The notes beneath the pieces are model-generated. The model was given only the letters and a program-made list of their open reading frames with translations, ran no database searches and was not told where the DNA came from. A DNA stretch of 64,000 nucleotides. Origin: Halobacteriales archaeon YIM A00010. Lineage in GTDB: Archaea > Halobacteriota > Halobacteria > Halobacteriales > Haloarculaceae. The position numbers and the translations under genes were made by a program. Positions 35,651-46,546 of this stretch are shown in pieces (positions within the stretch are counted from its first letter, which is position 1; each line of letters begins with the position of its first letter). Location: contig JAKCFJ010000001.1 of the NCBI GenBank assembly GCA_025041175.1, forward strand, positions 2,311,526 through 2,375,525. Direction: 5' to 3'.

Positions 35651-37486
35651 ATGCCTGCCGAGTATACACGACGCGATGCGCTAGAACTGCTTTCTGCCCT
35701 CGGGACAGCCGGTGTCATTGCAAGCCGTTCCGCGGGAGCCACACCCACACACAGCCACGCGGAAGACGGTGCGACGCTGAACCGGTTTGCGACGACGGTC
35801 GCCGGCGCAGAGATCACGGGCGTGTTCGTGACGCAAGACGGGCAGCTCTTTTTCAACGTCCAACACCCGTCTGAAACGGCCAACGAGCAGTATCGGCCGG
35901 GTGCGATCGGGGCTGTCGCTGGCGCGAACGTCCACCAGCTTCCGACCGATTTCGAAAGCGTCCAACCACCGGAAAGCCCCGCCGAATACGTCACCACTTC
36001 GAATGGGGAGTACCAAATACTTGCGACAAGCGACGACGAAACCGTCGGCGGACAGCGGCTCGGGGTTCCGTACTCGGCCGATGACGAGCCGCTGACCGAC
36101 GGGAACGATCCGGATTACAACGGATTCATTCCGTCGGAGGAAGCCGCCGAGGGATACTTATTCACGAACTGGGAGGACGTTCCGGGAATGGTGAGCCGGC
36201 TTCACCTCCGACGATCGGACGATACCGGCGGCTGGACGGTGCTGGAGCGGAAGAACGTCGATTTCCGTGGGATAGAGGGCACGTGGAACAACTGCTTTGG
36301 AACGGTGACGCCGTGGACCACCCCGTTGACCTCCGAGGAGTACGAACCCGACGCGCGGGCGTGGTTTCACGAAGACGAGGAAACCTACAACAACCAGGAG
36401 GAGCTGATCGAGTCGTATCTCGGGCGGTTCGGCAACGCCTACCGCTACGGATACATCGTCGAGATCGGGGAGCCGCGATCGAACGAACCGGATCCGAAAA
36501 AGCACTACGCGATGGGGCGGTTCTCCCACGAGAACGCCGTCGTGATGCCCGATGCCCGGACAGTGTACATGAGCGACGACGGCACCGGGACGGTCTTTTT
36601 CAAGTTCGTCGCGGATACGGCCGGCGATCTCTCGGCAGGAACACTGTACGCCGCGGCGGCAAAGCAGCAGGGACGGGGCACCGATCCCCGGGACGTTTCC
36701 TTCAAACTGAAGTGGATCGAGCTGGCCCACGCGACCGACGAGGCGGTCGAAGCGTGGATCGCCGACTACGACGACCAGCCGCCATCTACCGATCCGACCT
36801 ACGTCACCGACGAAGAGATCCGGGCGTGGGCGAACGGCAACGCTCCCGACGACCGCGCGGCGTTTCTCGAATCCCGAAAGGCCGCCACTGCCAAGGGCGC
36901 AACCAACGAGTTCCGGAAGATGGAGGGCGTCAACGTCCGTCCCAACGCAACTCCCGGCGACCACCTGTATCTAGCGATGTCCGAACTCAACGAGACGATG
37001 CGTCCGAACAGCGAGACCGACGAGTTCGACGACCCCCAGGACGATGTCCGCGTGGATCGGGAGGACTTCGGTGCGGTGTATCGTCTCCGACTCGACGGGA
37101 ACTACAACGTTCACCGGATGGAACCGGCCGTCGTCGGCGGTGACCACGCCACCATCTGTGGCGGTTGTCCCTACGACGCACACCCCGACTCGAAAACCGC
37201 CGTTTGTCACGACTGTGCGTTCAATCCGGCTACCGACACCGATACACGACCCACGGAGTCCACCGACCCGAGAGGCATCAATAAAGCGACTGAAACGGCC
37301 AAATCCCTTGCCGGAAACGGACTGGCGTCGTTGACTGATCAATCCACGTCGGTCGATCCCGAAAACACCGTCGCAAATCCCGACAACATCGTGGTGCTGC
37401 CCGACGGACGTGTTATCATCGGGGAGGACAGTAGTATCCACGAACCGAACATGCTGTGGGTGTACGCCCCAGACAAGTCCGCGTGA
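35651..37486 (+). CDS. phoX: PhoX-type secreted phosphatase (DUF839 family)
   Basis: 611 residues. The N-terminus YTRRDALELLSALGTAGVIA is a twin-arginine-type signal. The body matches the PhoX/DUF839 propeller: YLFTNWEDVPGMVSRLHLRR, EGTWNNCFGTVTPWTT, HYAMGRFSHENAVVMPD, VYMSDDGTGTVFFKFV and a C-terminal DNIVVLPDGRVIIGED. Conserved cysteines occur in TICGGCPYD and CHDC. These enzymes use Ca and Fe to release phosphate outside the cell. Location before pstSCAB suggests shared response to phosphate shortage. Confidence 0.88.
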   Translation: MPAEYTRRDALELLSALGTAGVIASRSAGATPTHSHAEDGATLNRFATTVAGAEITGVFVTQDGQLFFNVQHPSETANEQYRPGAIGAVAGANVHQLPTDFESVQPPESPAEYVTTSNGEYQILATSDDETVGGQRLGVPYSADDEPLTDGNDPDYNGFIPSEEAAEGYLFTNWEDVPGMVSRLHLRRSDDTGGWTVLERKNVDFRGIEGTWNNCFGTVTPWTTPLTSEEYEPDARAWFHEDEETYNNQEELIESYLGRFGNAYRYGYIVEIGEPRSNEPDPKKHYAMGRFSHENAVVMPDARTVYMSDDGTGTVFFKFVADTAGDLSAGTLYAAAAKQQGRGTDPRDVSFKLKWIELAHATDEAVEAWIADYDDQPPSTDPTYVTDEEIRAWANGNAPDDRAAFLESRKAATAKGATNEFRKMEGVNVRPNATPGDHLYLAMSELNETMRPNSETDEFDDPQDDVRVDREDFGAVYRLRLDGNYNVHRMEPAVVGGDHATICGGCPYDAHPDSKTAVCHDCAFNPATDTDTRPTESTDPRGINKATETAKSLAGNGLASLTDQSTSVDPENTVANPDNIVVLPDGRVIIGEDSSIHEPNMLWVYAPDKSA

Positions 37487-37583
37487 AACGCTGACGATTA
37501 CCGCTCCGCCGACTCGTCTCTTCAGCCCGATCCCTCCTACGTATGACAACTGTTGTCGATATATCGTTACTCCATAGTATATA

Positions 37584-37592
37584 TAGAAACGT
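37584..37592 (+). promoter_or_regulatory. TATA box of the pst operon
   Basis: TATATATAG-like AT sequence about 60 bp before the pstS start, following a dyad ACAACTGTTGT at 37546-37556 that could be a regulator site. The role is inferred from position. Confidence 0.45.
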
Positions 37593-37649
37593 AGAAACTA
37601 CATACAAGATCCGCAAGTCTCATAATCCGTTCCGGGGAAAATACGTGTA

Positions 37650-38657
37650 ATGGCAGCGGAGGGGCCTGTGACACGGCGGCGATTCGTTGCGGGGATTAGT
37701 TTGGCCGGTCTCGGTGCCGTGGCCGGGTGCACGACGAACCCGAATCTTGGCAACGCGAACGGGGGGACCGGCGATTGCGCTCCGTCGGGGACACTTTCGG
37801 GAGGCATCGACATCGCTGGTAGCTCGACGGTGTTTCCGCTCGCAAAGGCGATATCAGTGGCGTTTCAGGAGCAACATTCCGAGGTGGAAATCTCCCTGAG
37901 CAGCACGGGTACGGGCGGTGGTTTCGAGAACTTTTTCTGCAAGGGAGATACGGATTTCAACAACGCGAGCCGTCAGATTTTGGATGCAGAGCGCAACCGA
38001 TGTTCGGGCAACGGGATCGAGCCGTTGGAGCTTCGCGTTGCCACAGACGCCATCACGGTCATTGTGAACAACGACGCCGATTGGGTCGAGTGTATGACCG
38101 TCGAGGAACTGCGCCAGATCTGGAAGCCAAACGGGGCGAAACAATGGAGCGACGTTCGTCAGGAGTGGCCCGACGAACCGATCAACCTGTTCGGCGCGGC
38201 GGACACGTCGGGCACGTTCGATTATTTCACGAAGTCCATTGTCGGTGAGGAGGGGAAACAACGGAACGACTACCAGGCGACCGAGAAGGACAACACCATC
38301 GTTCAGGGCGTTTCCGGCGATAGATACGCGATGGGGTATCTGGGTTTTGCGTATTACAGATCGAACCAGGAGGCGGTAAAAGCGATCGCCATCGACAACG
38401 GTGACAGCTGTGTCGAGCCGGCGATCGAGACAGCGAAAACGGGGGCGTACCAACCGCTGTCCCGGCCGCTGTTCACCTACGTCTCGAAGCCCGCGCTCGA
38501 AAAGCCACAGGTCGCTGAATTCGCCCGCTTTTTCGTCGAACAGAGCACGAACGAGGAGATCGTCACAGAGCAGGTCGGCTACGTTCCAAACACCGACGAC
38601 CGAATGAACGAACAACTCGGAGCGCTCGAGCAAGCGATCGAGAACGTCCAACAATGA
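37650..38657 (+). CDS. pstS: Phosphate ABC transporter substrate-binding lipoprotein
   Basis: 335 residues. The twin-arginine lipoprotein signal TRRRFVAGISLAGLGAVAGC ends in the lipobox cysteine. IDIAGSSTVFPLAKAIS, SSTGTGGGFENFF, DFNNASRQI and FGAADTSGTFDYF are the phosphate-contacting segments of PstS. Exported folded and anchored outside. It heads pstSCAB; the pstC start follows 28 bp behind. Confidence 0.94.
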   Translation: MAAEGPVTRRRFVAGISLAGLGAVAGCTTNPNLGNANGGTGDCAPSGTLSGGIDIAGSSTVFPLAKAISVAFQEQHSEVEISLSSTGTGGGFENFFCKGDTDFNNASRQILDAERNRCSGNGIEPLELRVATDAITVIVNNDADWVECMTVEELRQIWKPNGAKQWSDVRQEWPDEPINLFGAADTSGTFDYFTKSIVGEEGKQRNDYQATEKDNTIVQGVSGDRYAMGYLGFAYYRSNQEAVKAIAIDNGDSCVEPAIETAKTGAYQPLSRPLFTYVSKPALEKPQVAEFARFFVEQSTNEEIVTEQVGYVPNTDDRMNEQLGALEQAIENVQQ

Positions 38658-38685
38658 TCGGGATGTATCTCGCCGGGGGGGAGCG

Positions 38686-39651
38686 ATGAGCGACGAGTTG
38701 GGGTTGACACGACAGACCGACACCGCGCCCCGCGAGCGGATCGCTCGGTGGTTCTTTTTCGCCTGTGCGTCGGCGTCTGTGGTCGTGACGCTCGGGATCG
38801 TGGTGGTGTTGGTGCTCGGTGCGGTGGACTTTTTCCGAGCCACGGCCGTGCCGCTGGGGAGCGCCCCCGAACAGACCGTTCCGTTCGCGGAGTATCTGTT
38901 TGGCTCGACGTGGTCGCCGGGCGGGGAGCCACAGTCGTTCGGGCTGCTCGCACCGCTGTCGGCGACGATCATGCTCACGATCGGCGCCGCGCTCATCGCG
39001 TTGCCGCTCGGGCTTGCGACCGCGATCTACCTGAGCGAGTACGCGAGCGAGCGCAACCGTGCGTACCTGAAGCCGGCGCTGGAGGTTTTGGCGGGGGTAC
39101 CGACGGTCGTGTACGGCTACTTCGCGCTCGTATACATCACGCCCGCGATCGACGCCGTGCTTCCGATCGATCTATCGACGTTCAACCTGCTGTCCGCGTG
39201 CATTGTTGTCGGGATCATGATCATCCCGATGGTCTCCTCGATCAGCGAGGACGCGATGAGCGCGGTGCCCGATTCGCTCCGGCAGGCGGGGTACGGTCTC
39301 GGCGCGACGAAGTTCGACGTGTCGACGAGCATCGTCGTTCCGTCGGCAGTGTCCGGAATCGCCTCGGCGTTCATTCTCGCACTCTCGCGGGCGATCGGTG
39401 AGACGATGGCAGTCGCGATCGCTGCCGGGAGTCGCTCCGTGCTCCAGAACCCGTTGGATCCAACCGCGTACTTCGGGCCGAACTCCCCCATCACGGCCCA
39501 GATGATCAACCTCGCGCTCGGTGACATCTCCGCGCGCGGGCCGGCCTACCGTGCCATGTTCGCGCTCGGGTTGACCCTGTTCGTCGTCACGCTGCTCATG
39601 AACCTCATCAGCGATCTGATCGCTCAGCGGTACCGGGAGGTGTATCGCTGA
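38686..39651 (+). CDS. pstC: Phosphate ABC transporter permease PstC
   Basis: 321 residues with six membrane segments. [56 protein letters not shown] and ALSRAIGETMAVAIAAGSR are PstC signatures. The stop overlaps the pstA ATG by one base. Confidence 0.94.
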   Translation: MSDELGLTRQTDTAPRERIARWFFFACASASVVVTLGIVVVLVLGAVDFFRATAVPLGSAPEQTVPFAEYLFGSTWSPGGEPQSFGLLAPLSATIMLTIGAALIALPLGLATAIYLSEYASERNRAYLKPALEVLAGVPTVVYGYFALVYITPAIDAVLPIDLSTFNLLSACIVVGIMIIPMVSSISEDAMSAVPDSLRQAGYGLGATKFDVSTSIVVPSAVSGIASAFILALSRAIGETMAVAIAAGSRSVLQNPLDPTAYFGPNSPITAQMINLALGDISARGPAYRAMFALGLTLFVVTLLMNLISDLIAQRYREVYR

Positions 39652-41327
39652 TGGCGGCCGAAACCGAATCGACGCAGGGGTTCGGACGGGTGAGCCGGAT
39701 TCGCGGCGTGGTGTTCAGATACGTGCTGTTGGTTGCGACGCTTTCGGCGCTCGTTTCGCTGGGCGTGTTGCTCACCAACGTGACGTTCGACGCGATCCGT
39801 CCGTTCAGCGCGGATCCTGGGTGGTATGCCACGTATCTCGTGGCGTTTCTCGTTCCGAGCGTGCTCGCTGGGCTCTACGCCCGGAATCAGGACGCGCTGG
39901 CCGTCGGGGTCGAGGGGCTGTTCGTCCCGATTGCCGGGCTATTCGGCGCTGGGACGCTGTTTCTGTTGTTCGAAGCAATTGCCTTTCACGTCTGGTTCGC
40001 GTGGGCCGCCGGAATCGCTGTGCTGGCTGCGGTGTATTTCGGCTGTGTCCGCTCGGGGCTGAACCTCCGGGCTCGGACGATCGCGGTGCTCGTCGCCGGC
40101 TGGATCGCGCTGTTCGGCGTTCCGGTGCCCGGACTCGCCGAGGTTCCCGTCGTTGAGATACTCGCGCTCGGGATCCCGGAGTACATCCAGTTCCACGTGA
40201 CACCTATCCCGAACCGGTATCTGACGTATCTGCTCACGCTCGCGCTCCCGGCTGCGGTTTACGTCGGCCGACGGGTCGGACGGATCGAGCAGAACCGGCG
40301 GTCCGGCGTTCTCGCGGGTGGACTCGTTGTTGCCGCCGCACTGTCGGTCGTTTTTCAGGTCATGCCACCCGGAACGATCCTGATTCTCGTGTTGACAGTC
40401 GCCGTTCCGACCATCTACTACGTCGTGATGACGATCAGACACCGGCCTGACGTACGCGTCGGATTGGTCTTTCCGGCTGTCATCGTCGGTGGTGCACTTG
40501 TGGGCCATCAACTCACCGGGATGTTCGGAGTTCAGGGACCGACGGCGTGGCTCGATATGGCGTTTCTCACTAGTGCGCCGACGGGGGTCCCCGAAACGAC
40601 CGGACTCCACCCCGCGCTCGTCGGCTCGTTGCTGTTGATGGTCGTCGTGATCGCGTCGGCGTTTCCGCTCGGCGTCGGCGCGGCGGTGTATCTGGAGGAG
40701 TACGCCCCGGACACGTGGTACACGCGGTTCATCCAGCTCAACATCTCGAACCTCGCCGGCGTTCCCTCCGTCGTGTACGGACTGCTCGGTCTCGGGTTGT
40801 TCATCGATCTCGGCGGCCTCAACGGGCAGACTGTAACGATCGCCGGCGTAACGATCACGCTTTCGGGGCTGCCGACGGGGTCGCTGCTCGCGGGCGGGCT
40901 TGCGATTTCCTTGCTCATCCTTCCCATCGTCATCATCTCTTCCCAGGAGGCAATCCGATCGGTGCCGGATTCGCTCAGACAGGCCTCCTTCGGAATGGGA
41001 GCGACGCAGTGGCAGACGGTCAGAAACGTGGTGTTGCCCCGTGCAATCCCCGGCGTGCTGACTGGAACCATCCTCGCGGTCGGGCGCGCAGTCGGGGAGA
41101 CCGCACCGCTGATCATGGTGTTGGCGGCGGACTTCAAGGCGTCCCCACCGACCAGCCTCTTCGACAAAACGAGCGCGCTACCGTTGCAGGTGTACAACTG
41201 GGCCTTCCTCCCTGACGAGGCGTTTCGACACGGGGTGCTTGCGGCGGGCGTCGTGACGATGGTCGTTGTGTTGCTGTCGATCAACTCGATCGCGATCGTC
41301 GTGCGAAACAAGTACGAAACCGAATAA
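39651..41327 (+). CDS. pstA: Phosphate ABC transporter permease PstA, extended N-terminus
   Basis: 558 residues, roughly twice the usual length. The C-terminal 280 carry PstA signatures: [57 protein letters not shown] and [17 protein letters not shown]. The N-terminal half adds about seven hydrophobic segments of unknown role; such extensions occur in haloarchaeal PstA. Confidence 0.92.
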   Translation: MAAETESTQGFGRVSRIRGVVFRYVLLVATLSALVSLGVLLTNVTFDAIRPFSADPGWYATYLVAFLVPSVLAGLYARNQDALAVGVEGLFVPIAGLFGAGTLFLLFEAIAFHVWFAWAAGIAVLAAVYFGCVRSGLNLRARTIAVLVAGWIALFGVPVPGLAEVPVVEILALGIPEYIQFHVTPIPNRYLTYLLTLALPAAVYVGRRVGRIEQNRRSGVLAGGLVVAAALSVVFQVMPPGTILILVLTVAVPTIYYVVMTIRHRPDVRVGLVFPAVIVGGALVGHQLTGMFGVQGPTAWLDMAFLTSAPTGVPETTGLHPALVGSLLLMVVVIASAFPLGVGAAVYLEEYAPDTWYTRFIQLNISNLAGVPSVVYGLLGLGLFIDLGGLNGQTVTIAGVTITLSGLPTGSLLAGGLAISLLILPIVIISSQEAIRSVPDSLRQASFGMGATQWQTVRNVVLPRAIPGVLTGTILAVGRAVGETAPLIMVLAADFKASPPTSLFDKTSALPLQVYNWAFLPDEAFRHGVLAAGVVTMVVVLLSINSIAIVVRNKYETE

Positions 41328-41329
41328 CA

Positions 41330-42262
41330 ATGTCCGACGAGACCATAGCAAGCGACGAACTGGCATCGACCGAGAGCGAGATCAGCACCGAAACCGATCC
41401 CGATTCGGATACTGATACCGATACCGATTCCACAATGGTGAATCACACCGCTCGTGATGACGAGCGAGCGACCGCAACTGCCGGGTTCGAGACCGACGAG
41501 TCCACCGTCGGAGAGACGATCATCGAGTCGCGCGAGATCAGCGTCTGGTACGACGATAACCAAGCGCTCACCGACATCACCATGCAGGTACCCGAACACG
41601 GCGTGACAGCGATGATCGGTCCGTCGGGGTGTGGCAAGTCGACGTTTCTCCGGTGCATCAACCGGATGAACGATCTCATCGACGCCGCGCGGGTCGAGGG
41701 CGAACTCGCTCTCGCGGGCAAGAACGTGTACGATCCCGACGTGGATCCGGTCGCGCTGCGCCGCCGGGTCGGGATGGTGTTTCAAAAGCCCAACCCCTTC
41801 CCGAAGAGCATCTACGACAACGTCGCGTACGGGCTGGAGATCCAGGGGGTCGACGGTGACCACGACGAGATTGTCGAGAACGCGCTCCGGAAAGCGGCGT
41901 TGTGGGACGAAGTATCGGACCGGCTGGACGAGAACGGACTCGAGCTTTCGGGGGGCCAACAACAGCGGCTCTGCATCGCGCGGGCGATCGCTGCCGATCC
42001 GGAGGTCCTCCTGATGGACGAACCGGCGAGCGCGCTCGATCCGGTCGCAACGTCCAAGATCGAGGATCTCATCGAGGAGTTGTCCCAGGAGTACACCGTC
42101 GTGATCGTCACCCACAACATGCAACAGGCCGCCCGCATCTCCGATAAGACGGCCGTCTTCCTCACCGGTGGCGAACTCGTGGAGTTTGACGACACACAGA
42201 AGATCTTCGAAAACCCTGAACACCAGCGCGTCGAGGACTACATCACCGGCAAGTTCGGGTGA
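41330..42262 (+). CDS. pstB: Phosphate ABC transporter ATP-binding protein PstB
   Basis: 310 residues. Walker [21 protein letters not shown], the PstB-specific [20 protein letters not shown], the signature [16 protein letters not shown] and Walker [14 protein letters not shown] are all present. An extra N-terminal tail of about 60 residues is acidic and contains (DT)n from a short GATACC tandem repeat at 41403-41428. No phoU follows, which is unusual for pst operons; it may lie elsewhere. Confidence 0.95.
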   Translation: MSDETIASDELASTESEISTETDPDSDTDTDTDSTMVNHTARDDERATATAGFETDESTVGETIIESREISVWYDDNQALTDITMQVPEHGVTAMIGPSGCGKSTFLRCINRMNDLIDAARVEGELALAGKNVYDPDVDPVALRRRVGMVFQKPNPFPKSIYDNVAYGLEIQGVDGDHDEIVENALRKAALWDEVSDRLDENGLELSGGQQQRLCIARAIAADPEVLLMDEPASALDPVATSKIEDLIEELSQEYTVVIVTHNMQQAARISDKTAVFLTGGELVEFDDTQKIFENPEHQRVEDYITGKFG

Positions 42263-42277
42263 GCTTCCTCCAAGCGA

Positions 42278-42598
42278 TCAGGGCGCGCCCGCGAGGACGA
42301 ACGTGCTTTCGGTGTCGCCGTTTCGGATCTGGCGCGTTGCCTCGGGTGGGAGATGGAGCGCGTCCCCCGCTTCGAGTGGAACCGCCTCGCCGTCGACGGT
42401 GACGGTTGCGTTGCCGTCGAGGAGCAGGTACACCTCTTCCTCTCCCTGCTCGCCGTGATCGTGTTCCTTTCCCGTCCAGCCGGGGGCACACTCGACGACG
42501 GTCACGCCGAGCTGGTCACACCCCAACGGCTCCCTGAGAAAGTGCATCGCGTCGCCGACCTGGTCCACGTCGTGGTAGTTTACTTTGTCTCCGGGCAT
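42278..42598 (-). CDS. Small cupin-domain protein
   Basis: 106 residues from the ATG at 42598; the frame extends to 42751 but the earlier part looks non-coding. The cupin motifs are GKEHDHGEQGEEEVYLLLDG (metal His/Glu) and GDALHLPPEATRQIRNG. A single-domain cupin; ligand unknown. It converges with pstB, 15 bp apart. Confidence 0.88.
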   Translation of the reverse strand: MPGDKVNYHDVDQVGDAMHFLREPLGCDQLGVTVVECAPGWTGKEHDHGEQGEEEVYLLLDGNATVTVDGEAVPLEAGDALHLPPEATRQIRNGDTESTFVLAGAP

Positions 42599-42926
42599 AC
42601 TGGTGCGGCTTCGTCTCCCACCTCCAAAAAGCTCCCCCGTTGTGAGACCCCCAGCGTCGGTGCGAACGCTCGGGAGCCGACAATAGCCGTCCATACCGCT
42701 CTTAGCGAGCGTTACATACCCGGGCCGGCAACGATCGAATGGCGCGTGCAACCCACCCGATCCGGTGTCCGCCTGGACCCAGCCGTTCAGTCATTCCCCC
42801 TCGGATTGTCGTGTCACCACACTCCCCCGTGGTCAATCCGCGCACACTCCCCCGTGACAGCGTGTCCACACCGACGTGGCCCACGGATCAGTTCCGGATC
42901 GGACGGGTTGGGCCCCCTCGCGCCGG
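42599..42926. other. Intergenic stretch between the cupin gene and purO
   Basis: 328 bp without a gene. GC-rich with two ACTCCCCCGTG repeats (42825-42857); nothing else recognised. Confidence 0.45.
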
Positions 42927-43499
42927 CTACTCGTTCGCGATAGCTGTCTCTATTTTGTCGCTATCGACTGTGACCCCGGCGGCACAGACGGCGTGTTCGA
43001 ACTCGTGGGTGTACACGCTACGAGCCGCCTCTGTGGCCGTTTCGACATCGAACGCGAACGGCTCGGGGGTGTCGCGCTCGTAGGTTGCGACGAGCGTCGG
43101 CTCCGAGACCGAACGCACGAGGAGCGCGTCGGTCCGGACCGTTCCGATGTGCGCCGAATCCGGCCCGATCACGCCGGCGATGCGTGGCGTGTCGTAGTCG
43201 TCTTTCTCGTAATCGAGCGCCAGCAGCGCCTCGGCCAACCCGTCTCGGGCCGGGTAGCCGAGCGCCAACTTCTCCGCGATGGGATCGACGTGCGAACCGT
43301 TTCCGACGACGACCCGCTCTTCCACTTGTCGCAGGCAGTTGTAGGCGATGTACGGGTTGTCCGTCTCCGGCGCGTCCGCCGTCGGCCCGACGGTCAACGT
43401 CCCGTCCCGATCGGTGATCTTCCGGTGGGGGAACGAGCGAGAGGAGACGCGGTACGCACCGAGACCGGGCGCGACGACGATGAAGCGTCCAACGTACAT
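42927..43499 (-). CDS. purO: IMP cyclohydrolase, archaeal type
   Basis: 190 residues from the ATG at 43499; the open frame extends to 43787 through the tRNA gene, so the later start is chosen. [46 protein letters not shown] and [16 protein letters not shown] match PurO. It closes the purine ring from FAICAR to IMP, replacing the PurH domain used in bacteria. Confidence 0.92.
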   Translation of the reverse strand: MYVGRFIVVAPGLGAYRVSSRSFPHRKITDRDGTLTVGPTADAPETDNPYIAYNCLRQVEERVVVGNGSHVDPIAEKLALGYPARDGLAEALLALDYEKDDYDTPRIAGVIGPDSAHIGTVRTDALLVRSVSEPTLVATYERDTPEPFAFDVETATEAARSVYTHEFEHAVCAAGVTVDSDKIETAIANE

Positions 43500-43616
43500 G
43501 CTCGTCTGTCGCCTGCTGTCGTGCATATAGCTGGCGATCCGGAACCTCCGACGGGCGCGAACGCCCGCCTTCGCAACACTCATTAGGATGTGTCGAATAC
43601 CACTTCGTGACGGCGC

Positions 43617-43689
43617 AGTCCCATGGGGTAGTGGCCAATCCTTCCGCCTTCTGGGGGCCGAGACCCAGGTTCGAATCCTGGTGGGACTA
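43617..43689 (+). tRNA. tRNA-Gln (CTG)
   Basis: AGTCCCA pairs with TGGGACT, discriminator A. The T arm CCAGG-TTCGAAT-CCTGG is perfect. The anticodon loop TTCTGGG gives CTG; the anticodon stem has one C-C mismatch. No CCA is encoded. Confidence 0.9.
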
Positions 43690-43805
43690 TCCGACTTCTC
43701 ATTGTTCCAGACGACGAGCACCGTTTGACCGTCCGACGACGGATCGATGGCCGATCCGAGAACGTACTCCCGCGTACTGGGAGTCACATTCCAGCCAAAA
43801 AGAAT

Positions 43806-43813
43806 AATTTATA
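43806..43813 (+). promoter_or_regulatory. TATA box of the following membrane-protein gene
   Basis: AATTTATATC ends about 24 bp before the ATG at 43837, fitting a leaderless transcript and ruling against the upstream in-frame start at 43747. Confidence 0.65.
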
Positions 43814-43836
43814 TCTTGTGCGATCATTCCCATTTC

Positions 43837-44697
43837 ATGAAAGCGATCCCGGGATTGGTCTCCGCTGGGAGTGCACTGTGGCGAAACCCACTCATCCTTG
43901 CAGTGATGGTTCCCCTGATACTCCTCCGCGTTTTCCAGCCTACAACCTCTTTCTTCACGCTCGGTGATTCTTCGTCTTCACTTTTTATCTCGCTCGGAGT
44001 GTGGTCGATACTGTTCTTGGTCACTGTGTTTTTCAACGGCGGTATCTACGGCATGGCCCAACAAGCACTCGATGGACGGACAGATCTGGAGAACTTTCTT
44101 CAGGAGGCGCGGGGCAACTACGTCCGATTGCTGCTCGGAACGCTCTTACGGGGAGGAATTTCCATCGGCACCACCATCATCGGTGTGATCGTCATCATGG
44201 TTATTGCCGCTCTCGTCGTTTTCGGTTTCGCGGGGCTCGCACGCGGTAGTACGCCGTTACAAGTCGTGGGTGGCGGCGGTATAGCACTATTTTTCGTGCT
44301 TCTCTGGCTCGTACCGCTGCTCGGATCTCTGGTGGTCACAGCGCCAGTCCTCTTTTTCATTCAGTTCTTCGACGCGGCGATCGTCGTGGACGACACCCGT
44401 ACCTTCGAGGGCTTTCGTCGAAGCGCAGGGCTCGTCCGCCGTAATCTGCTGAGCACCCTCGGGTATTCCATCTTTCGAGGAATGCTCTGGATCCTCTCTC
44501 TACTGGTGTCTCTCAGTAGCACGTATATCGCTTCTCCGGGTCAGAGCGGAGGGGCGCAACCGTGGCTGGCTGGGCTAGTGGATAATGAGATGTTCTACGT
44601 GCTCTCGTCGCTACAGATCGTCCTCCTGCTCGTTATCGGCGTGTTCTGGCGCACGTATAAAATATCATATTATAATGAAATGATCGCGGCGGAGTGA
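43837..44697 (+). CDS. Multi-pass membrane protein (DUF7847-like)
   Basis: 286 residues from the ATG at 43837. Six or so hydrophobic segments, including GTTIIGVIVIMVIAALVVFG and LFFVLLWLVPLLGSLVVTAP. The segment IVVDDTRTFEGFRRSAGLVR is typical of haloarchaeal proteins annotated with this domain. Function unknown. Confidence 0.75.
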   Translation: MKAIPGLVSAGSALWRNPLILAVMVPLILLRVFQPTTSFFTLGDSSSSLFISLGVWSILFLVTVFFNGGIYGMAQQALDGRTDLENFLQEARGNYVRLLLGTLLRGGISIGTTIIGVIVIMVIAALVVFGFAGLARGSTPLQVVGGGGIALFFVLLWLVPLLGSLVVTAPVLFFIQFFDAAIVVDDTRTFEGFRRSAGLVRRNLLSTLGYSIFRGMLWILSLLVSLSSTYIASPGQSGGAQPWLAGLVDNEMFYVLSSLQIVLLLVIGVFWRTYKISYYNEMIAAE

Positions 44698-44888
44698 ACG
44701 CTAGGGATCGGGACGAGGAACTCACAGCTCGCCCGCATCGTTGCTGTGGACTCTCGGCAGTCACACACCGGCAATGATCGCTGGGTCGGCCTTCGTACCA
44801 CCTCCCTGCTCGCGTGGGGTGTGCGCTGTCCCTTGCCACAAATCCGGGCTACCGTACAGTTGAAAACCCCGGATGACATGGTGGAGGT

Positions 44889-46397
44889 ATGTCCACACCG
44901 GATCTCGCGGATCGTGTCGCCGAGTTGCTGTCGGTAGATCACGATGAGTTTATAGCCCGCGTCGAGCGGGAGACCGAGTGGTTGAAAGATGAGATACGGG
45001 ACGGGACCTTCGATAATCCACAGGGGATCGTCGGGCTCGAATACGAGTTTTACGGCGTCGACGACGAGACCGACGCGTTACAGCGCGTTCCGCGCCGGCT
45101 GCTCGAATACATCGGCTTCGAGAAGGAGCTCGGGCTGCATAACGCGGAGATGCAGACCACGCCACAGCCGCTGTCGACGTACGGGCTTGCCGCCCAGGAG
45201 GCCGAAGTCCAAGCCCGGCTGGACGCCGCGTTGCGCGAAACGAAATCCTCGGGGATTCGCCTCGTGAGCGACGGGCTGTGGACGATCCCCCCGGTCGGAG
45301 AGAGCGCCACTGCCTACCTAACGGGCAGTGTCGTGGATAACGACATCCGGATTGCGACGAACATGAGCGGTTCCGAGCGCTACCACGCGATGGCGAACAT
45401 GGATTTCGGTGCGGAGCTGTCGCTGGATGCGCCCCACGTGACGCTTTCGGCCGACACGGTGATGTCGGAAAGCCTCATCACCTCCATTCAGCCCCACTAC
45501 CAGGTGTCCCACGCCCCCGATCTTCCGACGTACTTTCAGTACGCGCTCCGGATCGCCGGGCCGTTGCTCGCTCTCGGCGTGAATTCGCCGTTTTTCCCGC
45601 CCCAACTGTACGACGAGGAGGTCGATGTCCAAACCATCCTCGATGAGGGATGGATGGAAAACCGGATCCCCGTCTTCGAGTCGATCCTCAACCCACCACA
45701 ACAGCCCAAAGTGTGCTTTCCCGAGGACATCGCCTCCGTCGAGGAGGCGATCGACCGGATCGCAGACGACCGCACGGTCGTTCCGATGCTGTTCGAGAAA
45801 TCGGGGCGTTTCCACGATCAGTTCGCGCACTTCCGACACAAACACGGCACGTACTGGCGGTGGGTCCGTCCGGTCTTCGACGGTCCGACCAGATCACACG
45901 CCAACGCCCGCATCGAGTTCCGTCCGCTCCCCGGACAGCCCACCGTTCGGGACGTGATCTGCCTGCAGGCGATGTACGCGGGACTACTCGAAAGCCTCAC
46001 AAAGCGCGAACACCCCGTGAAACAACTCGAGTGGCAGGCGAGCGAAGCCAACTTCTACGCGGCCGCCCGTAACGGGCTGGAGGGATCGTTCCAGTGGCTC
46101 ACCGCCGACGGCGTCGAAACGACGGACAAAGCGACCATCTACGAGGAGCTGTTCGACTACGCTCGGGATGGGCTGTCGCTCCGAGGGCTGAGTCGACGGG
46201 AGATCGACCGGTACGTCTCCCCGCTGGAAGAACGGTACCAGAAAGGGGTCACGCCTGCCCGGTGGAAACACGACCGCGTTCGAGACGCGGTCGACTCGGG
46301 AACGCCCTTCGTCGAAGCCGTCTGGGAGATGCAGACCGAGTACATCGAGCGACAGGAACAGACGCTCATCGAAGGCCGCTTTGCGGACTGGCTGTAG
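44889..46397 (+). CDS. Glutamate-cysteine-ligase-like carboxylate-amine ligase
   Basis: 502 residues. GIVGLEYEFYGVDDETD has the Glu-rich metal motif of the GCS family; GLHNAEMQTTPQPLS, NMSGSERYHAMANM, VNSPFFPPQLY and HANARIEFRPLPGQPTVRD follow in the expected order. It may form a gamma-glutamyl or related amide bond with ATP. It differs in length from the approximately 360-residue haloarchaeal GshA, so the substrate is open. Confidence 0.75.
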   Translation: MSTPDLADRVAELLSVDHDEFIARVERETEWLKDEIRDGTFDNPQGIVGLEYEFYGVDDETDALQRVPRRLLEYIGFEKELGLHNAEMQTTPQPLSTYGLAAQEAEVQARLDAALRETKSSGIRLVSDGLWTIPPVGESATAYLTGSVVDNDIRIATNMSGSERYHAMANMDFGAELSLDAPHVTLSADTVMSESLITSIQPHYQVSHAPDLPTYFQYALRIAGPLLALGVNSPFFPPQLYDEEVDVQTILDEGWMENRIPVFESILNPPQQPKVCFPEDIASVEEAIDRIADDRTVVPMLFEKSGRFHDQFAHFRHKHGTYWRWVRPVFDGPTRSHANARIEFRPLPGQPTVRDVICLQAMYAGLLESLTKREHPVKQLEWQASEANFYAAARNGLEGSFQWLTADGVETTDKATIYEELFDYARDGLSLRGLSRREIDRYVSPLEERYQKGVTPARWKHDRVRDAVDSGTPFVEAVWEMQTEYIERQEQTLIEGRFADWL

Positions 46398-46546
46398 CCC
46401 ACGCTCGCCGTCGTTTCTCCCATCCCACGGTGTGAGTAATCCACTCAGCACCTGACTAATTCTGCAACGCGTTGCCCAAACCGGTATCGATTGGGTAGCG
46501 TTCCCGACCAGCGAGATAATAAGATTCTCACGACTATTAATTGCCA

